Positions 5,408 through 11,325 of a stretch of 11,325 bases of DNA are shown here, piece after piece; within the stretch, counting starts at the first letter, position 1, and each line of letters starts with the position of its first letter. Origin of the DNA: DTKY01 sp037440765 (lineage in GTDB: Bacteria > Acidobacteriota > Terriglobia > Bryobacterales > Bryobacteraceae); the NCBI GenBank assembly GCA_037440765.1, contig JBBITL010000115.1, forward strand, positions 1 through 11,325. Direction: 5' to 3'. Below the pieces are notes generated by a model. That model made no database searches. It was not told the DNA's origin and worked only from the letters and a program-made list of their open reading frames with translations. A program made the translations under genes and the position numbers.

Positions 5408-6328
5408 TCACAGGTTCTGTATCATGGGCAGCAGTTCTCGCACGATGCGCACCGCCATGGGACCTACCGTGACCACGAACAGCGTCGGCAGAATGCAGAA
5501 GAAGATGGGGAACACCAGCTTGACGCCCACCTTGGCCGCCTTCTCCTCGGCCACCTGCCGCGCCTGCACGCGCATGTAGTCGGAGTGCGTCCGCAGACTC
5601 TGCGCGATCCCCGTGCCGAAGCGGTCAGCCTGGATCAGCACCGCCACCAGCTTCCTCAGTTCCTCCACCGAGGTCCGCTCCGCCAGGTTGCGCAGCGCCT
5701 CCGGACGCCGTTTCCCGGCGCGCAGCTCCAGATTCACCATGGCCAGTTCCATGCTGATATCCCGGTGCGCCAGTTCCAGTTCCTTGGCGGCCTGCATGAT
5801 GGCCTGGTCCAGTCCCAGCCCCGATTCCACGCAGATGACCAGCAGGTCCAGCGCGTCCGGCAGGCCGCGCCGTATGCGGCGCTGGCGCCGCCGGGCCTTC
5901 AGTCCCACCAGCCAGCCCGGCGCCGCGTAGCCGGCCACCGCGGCCCCCGCCAAGGCCAGAAACCGGTCGTCGGGGGCGGTGTTCAGGCCCGCGACGACGG
6001 CCGCCGCCAGCGCCGCGAGGACGACCGCCCCGAGCAGCCTCGCCCCGTGCAGCACCCGCAACGCATGCGGGTGCCGGTAGCCTGCGCGCACCAGCAGCTT
6101 TTCCGCGCGCCGGGGGGCTGCGCCGGAGGCGGGCAGCAGCGAGCCCAGCCGGGCCACCATGTCGCGGAAGGCCAGGCTGGCATGGACCGGGACGTGAATC
6201 TGCGCGTCGGCCGGCACGCCCGTTATCCGGTCGACGGCGGCTTTGGGACGGAGCCATACCCGCACGGCCACCACCGAGGTGACCGCCGCCAGAATCACGA
6301 ACAGAATGACCGACAGCAGCAGGGGCAC
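5408..6328 (-). CDS. tadC: Tad pilus inner-membrane platform protein TadC
   Basis: A 306-aa member of the type II secretion F (GspF/TadC) family. TadB and TadC form the inner-membrane platform that couples the TadA motor to pilin assembly. Membrane segments are near residues 2-23, 96-113, 123-143 and 268-295. The cytoplasmic T2SSF domain (about 156-285) has the typical opening LPDALDLLVICVESGLGLDQA (in part), the middle AERTSVEELRKLVAVLIQAD, and the closing basic-acidic stretch EEKAAKVGVKLVFP before the last membrane span FCILPTLFVVTVGP. Length and layout are normal for TadC. Translation starts at GTG 6328, with GAGGT 7 nt upstream inside the end of tadB; the gap to tadB is 3 bp, so the two are likely coupled. 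Confidence 0.93.
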   Translation of the reverse strand: MPLLLSVILFVILAAVTSVVAVRVWLRPKAAVDRITGVPADAQIHVPVHASLAFRDMVARLGSLLPASGAAPRRAEKLLVRAGYRHPHALRVLHGARLLGAVVLAALAAAVVAGLNTAPDDRFLALAGAAVAGYAAPGWLVGLKARRRQRRIRRGLPDALDLLVICVESGLGLDQAIMQAAKELELAHRDISMELAMVNLELRAGKRRPEALRNLAERTSVEELRKLVAVLIQADRFGTGIAQSLRTHSDYMRVQARQVAEEKAAKVGVKLVFPIFFCILPTLFVVTVGPMAVRIVRELLPMIQNL

Positions 6329-6331
6329 GGC

Positions 6332-7309
6332 TCAGACCTCGATCGACACGATCTTCCGGATCACCCCGTAGCCCACCAGTTGCATGCCGATGGCGGCGGC
6401 GGCCATCGTCCGTCCGGTCGGGTCGGTGAAAAAGAACGTCACGTACTCGCGGTTGGCGAAGAACATCATCCCCGCCACCGCCAGCGGAATCATGCTGAGC
6501 GCCGTGCCGGTCATGCGGCCGTGCGCGCTGACGGCCCGCAGCCGGCCGCGCAGCTTGAACCGCTCCCGGATGACGTAGGCCAGCTTGTCCAGCAACTCGG
6601 CCAGGTTTCCGCCGGTGCGCTTCTGAAGCAGCACCGCCGAAACGAAGAACTGCATGTCCATCAGCGGCACCCTGCCGGCCAGCTTCTGAAGCGCGCTCTC
6701 CAGCGGCAGCCCCAGGTTGTGTTCGTCGAAGGTCCTGCGGAACTCGCCCGACAGGGGCTCCTGAAACTCCTTGTGCAGCATCTCGAGCGACACCGAGAAA
6801 GCGTGGCCGGCCCGCATGGAGCGGCTCACAAACTCCAGGCTCTCGGGGAACTGCTCCTCGAACTTGCGCAGCCGCCCGGTGCGCCGGCGCAGCACGTAAG
6901 CCAGTGGAAGCGCGCCCGCGGCCGCCGCCACAGGAAACGCCAGCCCCCGCCCCGGCGGAAATCCATACCACACCGCCACGAACGCCGCCAGAAACAGCGC
7001 CAGGCAGCCGTGCATCAGCCGCCCCACGTGCCACTTAAGCCCTGCCTGTTCGAGCAGGCTCTGCAGCCGGCCTTTGAGCTCCAATCGCGCCAGAAGCCGC
7101 ATGACCAGCTTGCCGGTGCGGGCGTCCTCGCTCGGGATCAGCGCAGGCGCCGGCCTGCCGGCGCGGGCGGCGCTCTTCTGTGCCGCGTTGGCCAGCAGCC
7201 GGCTCCGGATACGGCTGGTGGCCGATGTGCGGAACAGCCGGGCCACCAGCCACCACGATCCCATGAACGCCAGCCAGCAGGCCCCGACGATCAGCCAGAA
7301 GTTCCTCAC
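6332..7309 (-). CDS. tadB: Tad pilus inner-membrane platform protein TadB
   Basis: A 325-aa type II secretion F family protein, the partner of TadC in the assembly platform. Membrane segments lie near 5-24, 100-116, 122-142, 268-285 and 300-318. The T2SSF domain (about 150-285) contains FEEQFPESLEFVSRSMRAGHA, then SVSLEMLHKEF, and FFVSAVLLQKRTGGNLAELL with the RTGGNL motif typical of TadB, then IRERFKLRGRLRAVSAHGRM. Gene order ATPase-TadB-TadC supports B over C. The start is GTG 7309, with a GAGGGGG Shine-Dalgarno-like stretch a few bases upstream. It sits 9 bp after the tadA stop codon. No key element looks missing. Confidence 0.93.
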   Translation of the reverse strand: MRNFWLIVGACWLAFMGSWWLVARLFRTSATSRIRSRLLANAAQKSAARAGRPAPALIPSEDARTGKLVMRLLARLELKGRLQSLLEQAGLKWHVGRLMHGCLALFLAAFVAVWYGFPPGRGLAFPVAAAAGALPLAYVLRRRTGRLRKFEEQFPESLEFVSRSMRAGHAFSVSLEMLHKEFQEPLSGEFRRTFDEHNLGLPLESALQKLAGRVPLMDMQFFVSAVLLQKRTGGNLAELLDKLAYVIRERFKLRGRLRAVSAHGRMTGTALSMIPLAVAGMMFFANREYVTFFFTDPTGRTMAAAAIGMQLVGYGVIRKIVSIEV

Positions 7310-7318
7310 CGCGCCCCC

Positions 7319-8680
7319 TCAGACCTCCTCCACTTCGTCGAACAGATCCGGCCGCAGCATGATCCCGGCCGCCAGCAGTTTCTCGTGAAAGCGCGGCCGG
7401 ATCCCGGTGGCGGCGAACCGGCCGAGCACCCTGCCCTCGGGCGACAAACCGCGTTTTTCAAACACAAACAGGTCCTGCATGGTGATGACTTCCCCTTCCA
7501 TGCCGGTGACCTCGGTCACGTTCACCACCCGGCGCGATCCGTCGCTCAGCCGCGAGGCCTGCACGAACAGGTGCACGGCGCTCGCAATCTGCTGGCGAAT
7601 GGCGGTCAGTTGCATGTTGGCGTTGGCGAGCGACACCATCACCTCCAGGCGCGACACGGCGTCGCGCGGGCTGTTGGCGTGAACCGTGGTCAGCGAGCCG
7701 TCGTGGCCCGTGTTCATGGCCTGGAGCATGTCCAGCGCCTCCGCGCCGCGCACCTCGCCCACCACGATCCGGTCCGGCCGCATGCGCAGGCTGTTGACCA
7801 GCAGTTCGCGCTGCCTGACGGCTCCTTCACCCTCCAGGTTGGGCGGCCGCGTCTCCAGGCGCGCCACGTGCGGCTGCTTCAATTGCAGCTCGGCGGCGTC
7901 CTCGATCGTCACAATCCGCTCCCTCGGCGAAATGAAGGCGGAAAGCGCGTTCAGCAGCGTGGTCTTGCCGGCGCCCGTCCCCCCCGAGATGATCAGGTTC
8001 AGCCGGGCCTTGACCGCCGCTTCGAGCAGTTCCATCATGCCCTGTGTCATGGCCTTCCTGTCCACCAGGTCGGGCGGCATCAGGCGGTCCCGCGAGAAGC
8101 GCCGGATAGACAGCAGCGGCCCGTCAACCGCCAGCGGCGGGATGATGGCGTTGACGCGCGAGCCGTCCGTCAGCCGCGCATCCACCATGGGCGTGGACTC
8201 GTCGATGCGCCGGCCCACCTGCGAGACGATCTTGTCGATGACGTGCAGCAGGTGGGAGTCGTCGCGGAAGGCCACGTTGGTCTGTTCGAGCACGCCCTTG
8301 CGCTCGATGTAGACCGACCGGTGCGTGTTGACCAGAATGTCGGAGATGGTCGGGTCCTCCAGCAGCGGCTCCAGCGGCCCCAGCCCGAACACCTCGTCGA
8401 GCACCTCGCCGGTGATCTGCTGCTTCTCAAGAGAGCTCAGCAGGGTCGGCTCGGCCTCGATCAGCGTTGAAAGAGCCTGCCGCACCTCGGCCCGCACCCG
8501 CTGGTTCTCGATGGTCGCCAGCGCGTCCAGGTTGATCTTGTCGAGCAGTTTGCGATGCAGCGTGAACTTGATCTGCTGGTACTCCGGCTTCAGCCCCCCC
8601 CGGGGGCGGCTCCCCTGGCGCAGCAGTCTCTGTTCCCAGCTCAGCTCTCCGGAAGCCCTGGAATCGGCGGCTGTCAGCAT
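7319..8680 (-). CDS. tadA: Tad pilus assembly ATPase TadA (CpaF)
   Basis: A 453-aa secretion ATPase of the VirB11/PilT superfamily, the cytoplasmic hexameric motor that hydrolyses ATP to drive Tad/Flp pilus assembly. Residues about 45-200 are the N-terminal domain characteristic of CpaF, with EVFGLGPLEPLLEDPTISDI and the DARLTDGSRVNAIIPPLA stretch. The motor domain has Walker A GGTGAGKTT (233-241, K239), the Asp box VTIEDAAELQL (from 257), Walker B RIVVGEVRG with catalytic E309, and the His box GHDGSLTTVHAN (325-336, H326 and H334). All catalytic motifs are intact and the length is usual. ATG 8680 is preceded by GAGAGTGAG. It lies 21 bp after tadZ and 9 bp before tadB. The coding strand has a run of eight G around codons 27-29 (8594-8601), the only notable oddity. 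Confidence 0.96.
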   Translation of the reverse strand: MLTAADSRASGELSWEQRLLRQGSRPRGGLKPEYQQIKFTLHRKLLDKINLDALATIENQRVRAEVRQALSTLIEAEPTLLSSLEKQQITGEVLDEVFGLGPLEPLLEDPTISDILVNTHRSVYIERKGVLEQTNVAFRDDSHLLHVIDKIVSQVGRRIDESTPMVDARLTDGSRVNAIIPPLAVDGPLLSIRRFSRDRLMPPDLVDRKAMTQGMMELLEAAVKARLNLIISGGTGAGKTTLLNALSAFISPRERIVTIEDAAELQLKQPHVARLETRPPNLEGEGAVRQRELLVNSLRMRPDRIVVGEVRGAEALDMLQAMNTGHDGSLTTVHANSPRDAVSRLEVMVSLANANMQLTAIRQQIASAVHLFVQASRLSDGSRRVVNVTEVTGMEGEVITMQDLFVFEKRGLSPEGRVLGRFAATGIRPRFHEKLLAAGIMLRPDLFDEVEEV

Positions 8681-8701
8681 GGCTCACTCTCTTTCGGGCA
8701 G

Positions 8702-9907
8702 CTAGGCGCCGGCAAACGCCGGCCCCGCGTCGAGCACGAAGTTCACCTTTCTTCTTTCGTTCCTGGCTATCCCGGCCAGGCGTCCGGCCAACTCCTCGGT
8801 GGCCTCGGCCAGCCCTCCCGGCGATACCGGCCCTCCCAGCGCCACCGCCTGGTGCAGCCCGGCGTGGTCGTCGGGCAGGGTCACCCGCGCCGGGCACCCC
8901 AGGACCTTCTCCAGGTCCTGCCCGCTCATGCCCGCCCGCCGGCCGGCCTGGTTGATGATCACCTCCAGCCGGTCCCCGCCGATTCCGAGCTGGCCCAGCA
9001 TGCGGACAGCCTTGCGCGCCAGGTGCAGGCTTGGCAGTTCCGCCGTCGCCACCAGAAAGGTCTTATCGGCGCCGGCCAGCGCCAGCAGGCTGACGCGATG
9101 GAATATGGCGGGCAGATCAAGCAGCGTCCAGTCGTAATGGCGGCGCACCAGCTCCAGCGCCTCGCGGAAGCGCACCGGGTCCAGCGGCAGATCCACCGGC
9201 GCTTCCGGCGCGGCCAGCACGCTCACACCGGCGCGCTCGGCCGTCATCGACCCGACCGGAACAAAGCCGCTGCGTCCGGCCGCCTCCAGCACGTCGAGAA
9301 ACGAGTGCGTCGCCTGGCAGGCGGTGTAGAAGCCCACCGAGCCTTTGGCCGTGTCCAGGTCGGCCACCAGCACCCGCTGGCGCGTGAGCCGCCGCAGGGC
9401 GAACGCCGTCTGGCAAGCCAGCGTCGAGGCTCCCGACCCGGGCTGGGCGCTGGAGAACGCGATGATCCTGCCGGGCTCCCCGTCCGGGGCCGCCTCCGGC
9501 TTGCGCTGCCGTATGATGCCCGCCACCGCGTCCCGCTGCACGGCCGGGTCGAACGGGGCGGCCAGAAACTCGCGCGCCCCCACCTTCAGCACGCGCATTA
9601 CCGTGTCCGGCCGGCCGGCCGTGTCCAGCCCTATCGCCGGAACGGGCGGGCCGAGCGAGGCCAGCCGCCGGATCAACTGGCAGGCGGCGTCCAGGTCCGA
9701 GGCCACGTCCACCAGCACCACCTCCGGCTGCAACTGGCGCAGCCGGATGTCCATGGTCTGCTCGGATGGGTATTTTTTCAGGTCGGCCAGGATCTGAAAC
9801 GCGCGCGAGGCGGCCAGCGTGGCCGTGAAGCGCCCGGCCAGCTCGCGGTCGGGCGCAATCAGGATCGCTCTCAGTTCCCCCCCCCTGGCTGTGGCGGTTG
9901 AGCTCAC
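8702..9907 (-). CDS. tadZ: TadZ/CpaE-like protein: pseudo-receiver plus MinD/ParA-type domain
   Basis: A 401-aa protein placed where tadZ/cpaE normally lies. TadZ localises the Tad machine at the cell pole and belongs to the ParA/MinD ATPase family. Residues about 12-133 resemble a response-regulator receiver: D20 and D67 are at acidic-pocket positions, but the invariant lysine before the last proline is missing (FLAAPFD, 114-120), so it is probably not a working phosphoreceiver. Residues about 147-385 are the MinD-like domain: P-loop region FSSAQPGSGAST (151-162), VLVADLDTAKGSVGF (179-193), DWTLLDLPAIF (259-269) and LEVIINQAGRRAG (314-326). The P-loop lacks both the signature lysine (usually KGG; here AQPG) and the GK(S/T) lysine (here GAST). 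Some CpaE/TadZ proteins also have GxGAST, but loss of both is notable. GTG 9907 has GAGGT 7 nt upstream; 11 bp separates it from the secretin gene. Confidence 0.88.
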   Translation of the reverse strand: MSSTATARGGELRAILIAPDRELAGRFTATLAASRAFQILADLKKYPSEQTMDIRLRQLQPEVVLVDVASDLDAACQLIRRLASLGPPVPAIGLDTAGRPDTVMRVLKVGAREFLAAPFDPAVQRDAVAGIIRQRKPEAAPDGEPGRIIAFSSAQPGSGASTLACQTAFALRRLTRQRVLVADLDTAKGSVGFYTACQATHSFLDVLEAAGRSGFVPVGSMTAERAGVSVLAAPEAPVDLPLDPVRFREALELVRRHYDWTLLDLPAIFHRVSLLALAGADKTFLVATAELPSLHLARKAVRMLGQLGIGGDRLEVIINQAGRRAGMSGQDLEKVLGCPARVTLPDDHAGLHQAVALGGPVSPGGLAEATEELAGRLAGIARNERRKVNFVLDAGPAFAGA

Positions 9908-9918
9908 TCGGTGGACCT

Positions 9919-11232
9919 CTACCTTGGGCCGGCTCCCGCCTGTCCGGCCGCCCCGGAGGGCGCCAGCGGCGTGATGGGCATGACCGGAGCGGGGCTCAGC
10001 CGGGCGGACTCCGCCGGATCCGTGATCGCCGGCGTCACAATAACCACCAGCTCCGTCCGGGCCTTGTTCTCCTGGCGGCTCTTGAACAGCACGCCGAGCA
10101 CCGGGATGTTCGCCAGTCCGGGCACCTTGGACATGGTCTCGGTGGCGCGGTCGTCAATCAGGCCGGCTATGACGAAGCTCTGACCCTCGGCCAGCTCGAT
10201 GTTGGTCTCCATGCGGCGCGTCGACAGCGCCGGGATCTGGAATCCGGCCATCGTAACGCCGTTGGTCGGGTCCAGCATGGAGACCTCCGGCTTCACGTGC
10301 AGGCGGATGGTCTGGTGCCGGGTGGCCTCGGGCTTGAAGGCCAGCCGGATGCCGAATTCACGGTACTGGATCGACACCGCGCCCGAGGTGGCGCCGCCCT
10401 GCACCACCGGCACCGGGATCTCGCCGCCCACCAGAAAGCTGGCCTCCTTGCCGTTGCTGGTCACCAGGTTGGGCTCGGCCAGCACCTGGAGCACGCCCTG
10501 GCCCTGTAGAGCCTTCAGAAAGCCCGCCAGGTCCAGGTCCGGGCGGAAGGCGAAGACGTTGAGCGCGTCGGCGATGCTGAAACCGGTCGCGGCCGCGCCG
10601 ATTCTGTCCGGTTGCGGAGTGGAGAACTGGCCGGTGGTGATCCGGCCGATGGTGTTGAGCGAGCCGGTTGATACCAGGCTCAGCCCGAACGCACTGGCCG
10701 CCGAGCGGTTCAACTCGGCGAACTTCACTCGCAGCATGATCTGCACGTCGGGCGCCGGCGGCGCGGCGTCCAGGTTGTTGACCACGCTCTTAGCCAGCGG
10801 CGCCACCAGCGCGGCGGCCCTGTCGGCCACCGTCTGGCTGGAAACCCGGCCGGTCAGCGACAGCGCCTCGCGTGCGCTGTGGACCTCGATGGCCTCGCCC
10901 GGAAATGTCCGGCGCAGCAGGTCGCGGACCTGCCCCAGGTCGTGCGACACGGTGACCCTGTAGAACTGCCGCCGGCCGTCGCGCGACCAAACGCCCACGC
11001 TCGACTGCCCGTGGCTCTTGGCCAGCAGCAGCACCTCGCGCCGGCTCAACGCCACCGTGTCAACCACGTCGGGCGCCGTGGTCGAGATCCGCCCCACGTC
11101 GAACTCGCAGTCGATGACCGCGCTCTCGCCGGCCGTGAGCGTGAGCGCCCGCTCGTGTGGCTCGCCCGCAAGCGCCGGACACAGCGACGCCGCCAACAGG
11201 CAGAGGAAGACAGAAACTTCACGCCCCAGCAT
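9919..11232 (-). CDS. cpaC: Tad pilus outer-membrane secretin (CpaC/RcpA)
   Basis: A 437-aa secretin that forms the outer-membrane channel through which the Flp pilus emerges. A signal peptide covers residues 1-22 (MLGREVSVFLCLLAASLCPA, then LA). A pilus-specific N-terminal domain (about 26-95) carries ALTLTAGESAVIDCEFDVGR and WSRDGRRQFYRVTV. A BON-like module (about 112-153) precedes the secretin core (about 235-403). The core has VLAEPNLVTSNGKEASFLVG followed by GEIPVPV, the late KVPGLANIPVLGVLFKS and the strand TELVVIVTP. The last 34 residues are proline- and alanine-rich. ATG 11232 gives a clean signal peptide with GGTGGAG 9 nt upstream. GTG 11259 (446 aa, GGAG 6 nt upstream) overlaps the preceding gene by 11 bp and is also possible. 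It stands between cpaB/rcpC and tadZ, the usual order. Confidence 0.93.
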   Translation of the reverse strand: MLGREVSVFLCLLAASLCPALAGEPHERALTLTAGESAVIDCEFDVGRISTTAPDVVDTVALSRREVLLLAKSHGQSSVGVWSRDGRRQFYRVTVSHDLGQVRDLLRRTFPGEAIEVHSAREALSLTGRVSSQTVADRAAALVAPLAKSVVNNLDAAPPAPDVQIMLRVKFAELNRSAASAFGLSLVSTGSLNTIGRITTGQFSTPQPDRIGAAATGFSIADALNVFAFRPDLDLAGFLKALQGQGVLQVLAEPNLVTSNGKEASFLVGGEIPVPVVQGGATSGAVSIQYREFGIRLAFKPEATRHQTIRLHVKPEVSMLDPTNGVTMAGFQIPALSTRRMETNIELAEGQSFVIAGLIDDRATETMSKVPGLANIPVLGVLFKSRQENKARTELVVIVTPAITDPAESARLSPAPVMPITPLAPSGAAGQAGAGPR

Positions 11233-11248
11233 CGTTCGCCGCTCCACC

Positions 11249-11325
11249 TTAGCCCCCACCTCCTGCTCCGATCTTCTCCACGCTGCGGGTCGTCCCGCGA
11301 ATCACCACCACCTCCTCGGGCGGCG
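11249..11325 (-). CDS. cpaB: C-terminal fragment of CpaB/RcpC-like protein (partial)
   Basis: The minus-strand frame entering from the right edge encodes 24 residues, PPEEVVVIRGTTRSVEKIGA plus four glycines, ending with TAA at 11251-11249. CpaB/RcpC proteins (SAF-domain Tad assembly factors in the periplasm) commonly end with a stretch like VEVIRGTxRxxE, and this gene normally precedes the secretin gene. The rest of the gene is outside the window, so the call rests on a short tail plus gene order. Confidence 0.75.
   Translation of the reverse strand, partial: PPEEVVVIRGTTRSVEKIGAGGGG

Noticed and set aside
2442..5579. Several long plus-strand open frames across the propeller gene and tadC
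   Set aside because: They have the same arginine/proline/glycine-rich composition and no domain, and they oppose a convincing secreted protein with signal peptide and RBS.
5585..8470. A 961-codon open frame on the plus strand antisense to tadC, tadB and tadA
   Set aside because: The minus strand encodes three clear Tad proteins with intact motifs. The antisense product is low-complexity (rich in Q, R, H, P, G), as expected from the GC-biased third codon positions of the real genes.
11233..11259. Secretin start at GTG 11259
   Set aside because: It is possible and has a fair GGAG, but it overlaps the preceding gene by 11 bp and adds nine residues before an otherwise standard signal peptide. 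I kept ATG 11232 while noting the alternative.
1..11325. CRISPR array, tRNA or rRNA genes, phage or defence genes
   Set aside because: I saw no regularly spaced repeats, tRNA-like cloverleaf, rRNA segment, or integrase, transposase or restriction-type protein in any convincing frame.

Overview
The window is GC-rich and densely coding. It most likely comes from a member of the Acidobacteriota, order Bryobacterales (Solibacter-like). The best clue is the C-terminal domain of the long secreted protein at 2235..5198, which looks like the 'Solibacter uncharacterized C-terminal domain' family (TIGR03437), a family expanded in that lineage. The diverged Hfq-like protein and the Tad gene set fit this. 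The assignment is by recognition only; no search was run.

Left part (1..1553). An intergenic stretch (1..369) holds a Rho-independent-type terminator (77..107) and a roughly 115-bp nested inverted-repeat element with 12-bp perfect ends (106..220). It is followed by an hfq-like gene (+), a YciA-type hotdog acyl-CoA thioesterase (-) and a small TPR protein (+). The thioesterase and TPR genes diverge from a gap of 15-39 bp. The TPR gene converges on the large minus-strand cluster, and a perfect 10-bp hairpin lies between the two stop codons.

Right part (11325 down to 1579, all on the minus strand). This is the central and distal portion of a Tad (tight adherence, Flp/type IVc pilus) operon. In transcription order it has the 3' end of cpaB/rcpC, the secretin cpaC/rcpA, tadZ/cpaE, the motor ATPase tadA/cpaF, and the inner-membrane platform genes tadB and tadC. 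These are followed by a 30-codon predicted membrane micro-protein with a near-perfect ribosome binding site. Downstream on the same strand lie a 987-aa secreted double beta-propeller protein with the TIGR03437 C-terminus and a 219-aa predicted outer-membrane beta-barrel protein. The last two overlap by 4 bp. Spacing is tight (3-21 bp) through tadC, so co-transcription is likely. A 12-bp perfect hairpin sits just before the ribosome binding site of the propeller gene.

How it fits together: TadA powers pilus assembly through TadB/TadC, TadZ positions the machine, and the secretin forms the outer-membrane channel with CpaB/RcpC. The prepilin (flp), prepilin peptidase and TadD/E/F/G genes are not in the window; some probably lie upstream of position 11325. 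The secreted propeller protein and barrel at the operon end may be surface partners of the pilus, but that is inferred from position alone. The less usual points are the 30-aa ORF, a TadZ whose P-loop has lost both expected lysines, an Hfq with an altered Sm2 motif and a long N-terminal extension, and the palindromic element near the left edge.
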